A stretch of 7,119 bases of DNA from Planktotalea sp. Lineage in GTDB: Bacteria > Pseudomonadota > Alphaproteobacteria > Rhodobacterales > Rhodobacteraceae. The notes beneath the pieces were generated by a model. The model had not been told where the DNA came from, made no database searches, and worked only from the letters and a program-made list of their open reading frames with translations. The stretch lies in contig JAHEGL010000050.1 of NCBI GenBank assembly GCA_024645145.1, forward strand, positions 2,656 to 9,774, given 5' to 3'. Both the position numbers and the translations under genes were made by a program. Positions 6,370 through 7,119 of this stretch are shown piece by piece; position 1 is the stretch's first letter, and the number at the start of each line of letters is the position of its first letter.

Positions 6370-7119
6370 ACTTATATACGCGTGCGCGTGTCTCTTCGAG
6401 ACGTGCAATGATGTCGTCCAAGTTGTTTGGGAAGACCATGAACTCCTGAAGACCTTCCATGCCCGCTGACGCCATTTCCGCTGGGAAATCACGGTCAAAG
6501 AACTGCGCAACGCCGCCTTGTGCGTTATTGGAGAGCATATCAAAACCCTTCGCGATGAACTTGTCATCCGCAACCGAAGACGCAGAGTTCACTGGAAGTT
6601 GGCCCAGCTTGTCGCCGCCGTTGATGTCAGACTGAACGTCCGCAGATGTCACGAACTTCAAGAACGCTTTTGCTGCGTCTTTGTTCGTTGCACCCGATGG
6701 GATGTGGAACGTGTCTGTTGGCGCGTCCTCACCCTGAGGTACGTCCGCGATGAGTGGGAATTGGTAGAAACCCAACTGCTCGTCTGTCAGACCCGCTTCA
6801 CGCAAAGGCGCAACTGCGAAGTTACCCATCAGGTATGCTGTTGCTTCGCCATTGACCATGAACGGAAGGGCTTCCTGCCAAGAGTAGTTCTGGTGGTCAT
6901 CAACAAATGCGCCCATGTCGATCAGCTTGCGCCAGTTTGCGAATGTCTCGCGTACGCGCTCGTCTGTCCATGCGACTTCGCCCTGTGCGAGCTGCATGTG
7001 GAAGTCAAAGCCGTTTGTGCGCATGTTCATGTAGTCGAACCAACCGCCCGCCGTCCAAAGGAATTTGGAGCCGATTGTGTAGCACTTACGACCAGAATCG
7101 ATGATCTTTGCGCAGTTTG
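6368..7119 (-). CDS. Sugar ABC transporter solute-binding protein, CUT1 family (5'-truncated)
   Basis: C-terminal 249 residues of a periplasmic sugar-binding protein that would deliver substrate to the two permeases encoded next. The frame stays open past the first visible ATG (7030) to the window edge, reading ...IIDSGRKCYTIGSKFLWTAG..., so that ATG is internal and the true start, with any signal peptide, lies beyond 7119. Seen: the LWTAGGWFDYMNMRTNG segment, a Trp/aromatic-rich sugar-binding type of sequence, then an ATAYLMGNF segment and an FHIPSGATNKDAAKAFLKF segment, all typical of the C-terminal lobe of family 1 extracellular binding proteins. It ends ETRARVYK with TAA. Position before two CUT1 permeases and a GH36 alpha-galactosidase suggests an alpha-galactoside ligand, analogous to MsmE/RafE. 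That specificity is inferred from context only; the family call is firm. Confidence 0.9.
   Translation of the reverse strand, partial: NCAKIIDSGRKCYTIGSKFLWTAGGWFDYMNMRTNGFDFHMQLAQGEVAWTDERVRETFANWRKLIDMGAFVDDHQNYSWQEALPFMVNGEATAYLMGNFAVAPLREAGLTDEQLGFYQFPLIADVPQGEDAPTDTFHIPSGATNKDAAKAFLKFVTSADVQSDINGGDKLGQLPVNSASSVADDKFIAKGFDMLSNNAQGGVAQFFDRDFPAEMASAGMEGLQEFMVFPNNLDDIIARLEETRARVYK

Noticed and set aside
1..7119. tRNA/rRNA genes, CRISPR arrays, insertion sequences, phage or defence genes
   Set aside because: No spaced direct repeats, transposase-like frames, terminal inverted repeats or RNA-gene signatures were seen; the window is filled by seven metabolic and transport genes.

Overview
The window reads as part of the chromosome of a marine alphaproteobacterium, most likely Rhodobacteraceae (Roseobacter group). 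This rests on the character of the proteins, on moderate GC (judged by eye at a little over half), and on a short CCTCCGGCGGGGATATTT intergenic element that I recall as common in that family. No species can be named. All supported genes lie on the minus strand and are read from high to low coordinates. Coding is nearly continuous: the only gaps above a few bases are about 127 and 85 bp, so no gene-free stretch reaches 300 bp.

In order of transcription: (1) 7119-6368, the C-terminal part of a CUT1-type sugar ABC transporter solute-binding protein, cut by the window edge; (2) 6240-5311 and (3) 5311-4463, two inner-membrane permeases with EAA loops; (4) 4461-2380, a cytoplasmic GH36 alpha-galactosidase; an 85-bp leader; (5) 2294-1530, a short-chain dehydrogenase/reductase; (6) 1533-616, 2-dehydro-3-deoxygalactonokinase (dgoK); (7) 613-5, 2-dehydro-3-deoxy-6-phosphogalactonate aldolase (dgoA). 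Most junctions are overlaps or gaps of 1-2 nt, as expected for one translationally coupled operon.

Together the genes outline an alpha-galactoside utilisation pathway. An oligosaccharide such as melibiose or raffinose would be imported intact. The GH36 enzyme would release galactose inside the cell. Galactose would then be oxidised, possibly by the SDR, through the De Ley-Doudoroff route: galactonate, 2-keto-3-deoxygalactonate, phosphorylation by DgoK, and cleavage by DgoA to pyruvate and glyceraldehyde-3-phosphate. The transporter ATPase, a lactonase, galactonate dehydratase and a regulator are not in the window and may lie just outside it.

Most of the region is ordinary catabolic gene content, and I see no undescribed defence, mobile or RNA-guided system. 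The points worth a second look are the Asn in place of the usual catalytic Lys in the SDR, a strong 11-bp hairpin between the binding-protein and permease genes, a structured leader before the SDR gene, and a possible next gene start overlapping the dgoA stop at the window edge.
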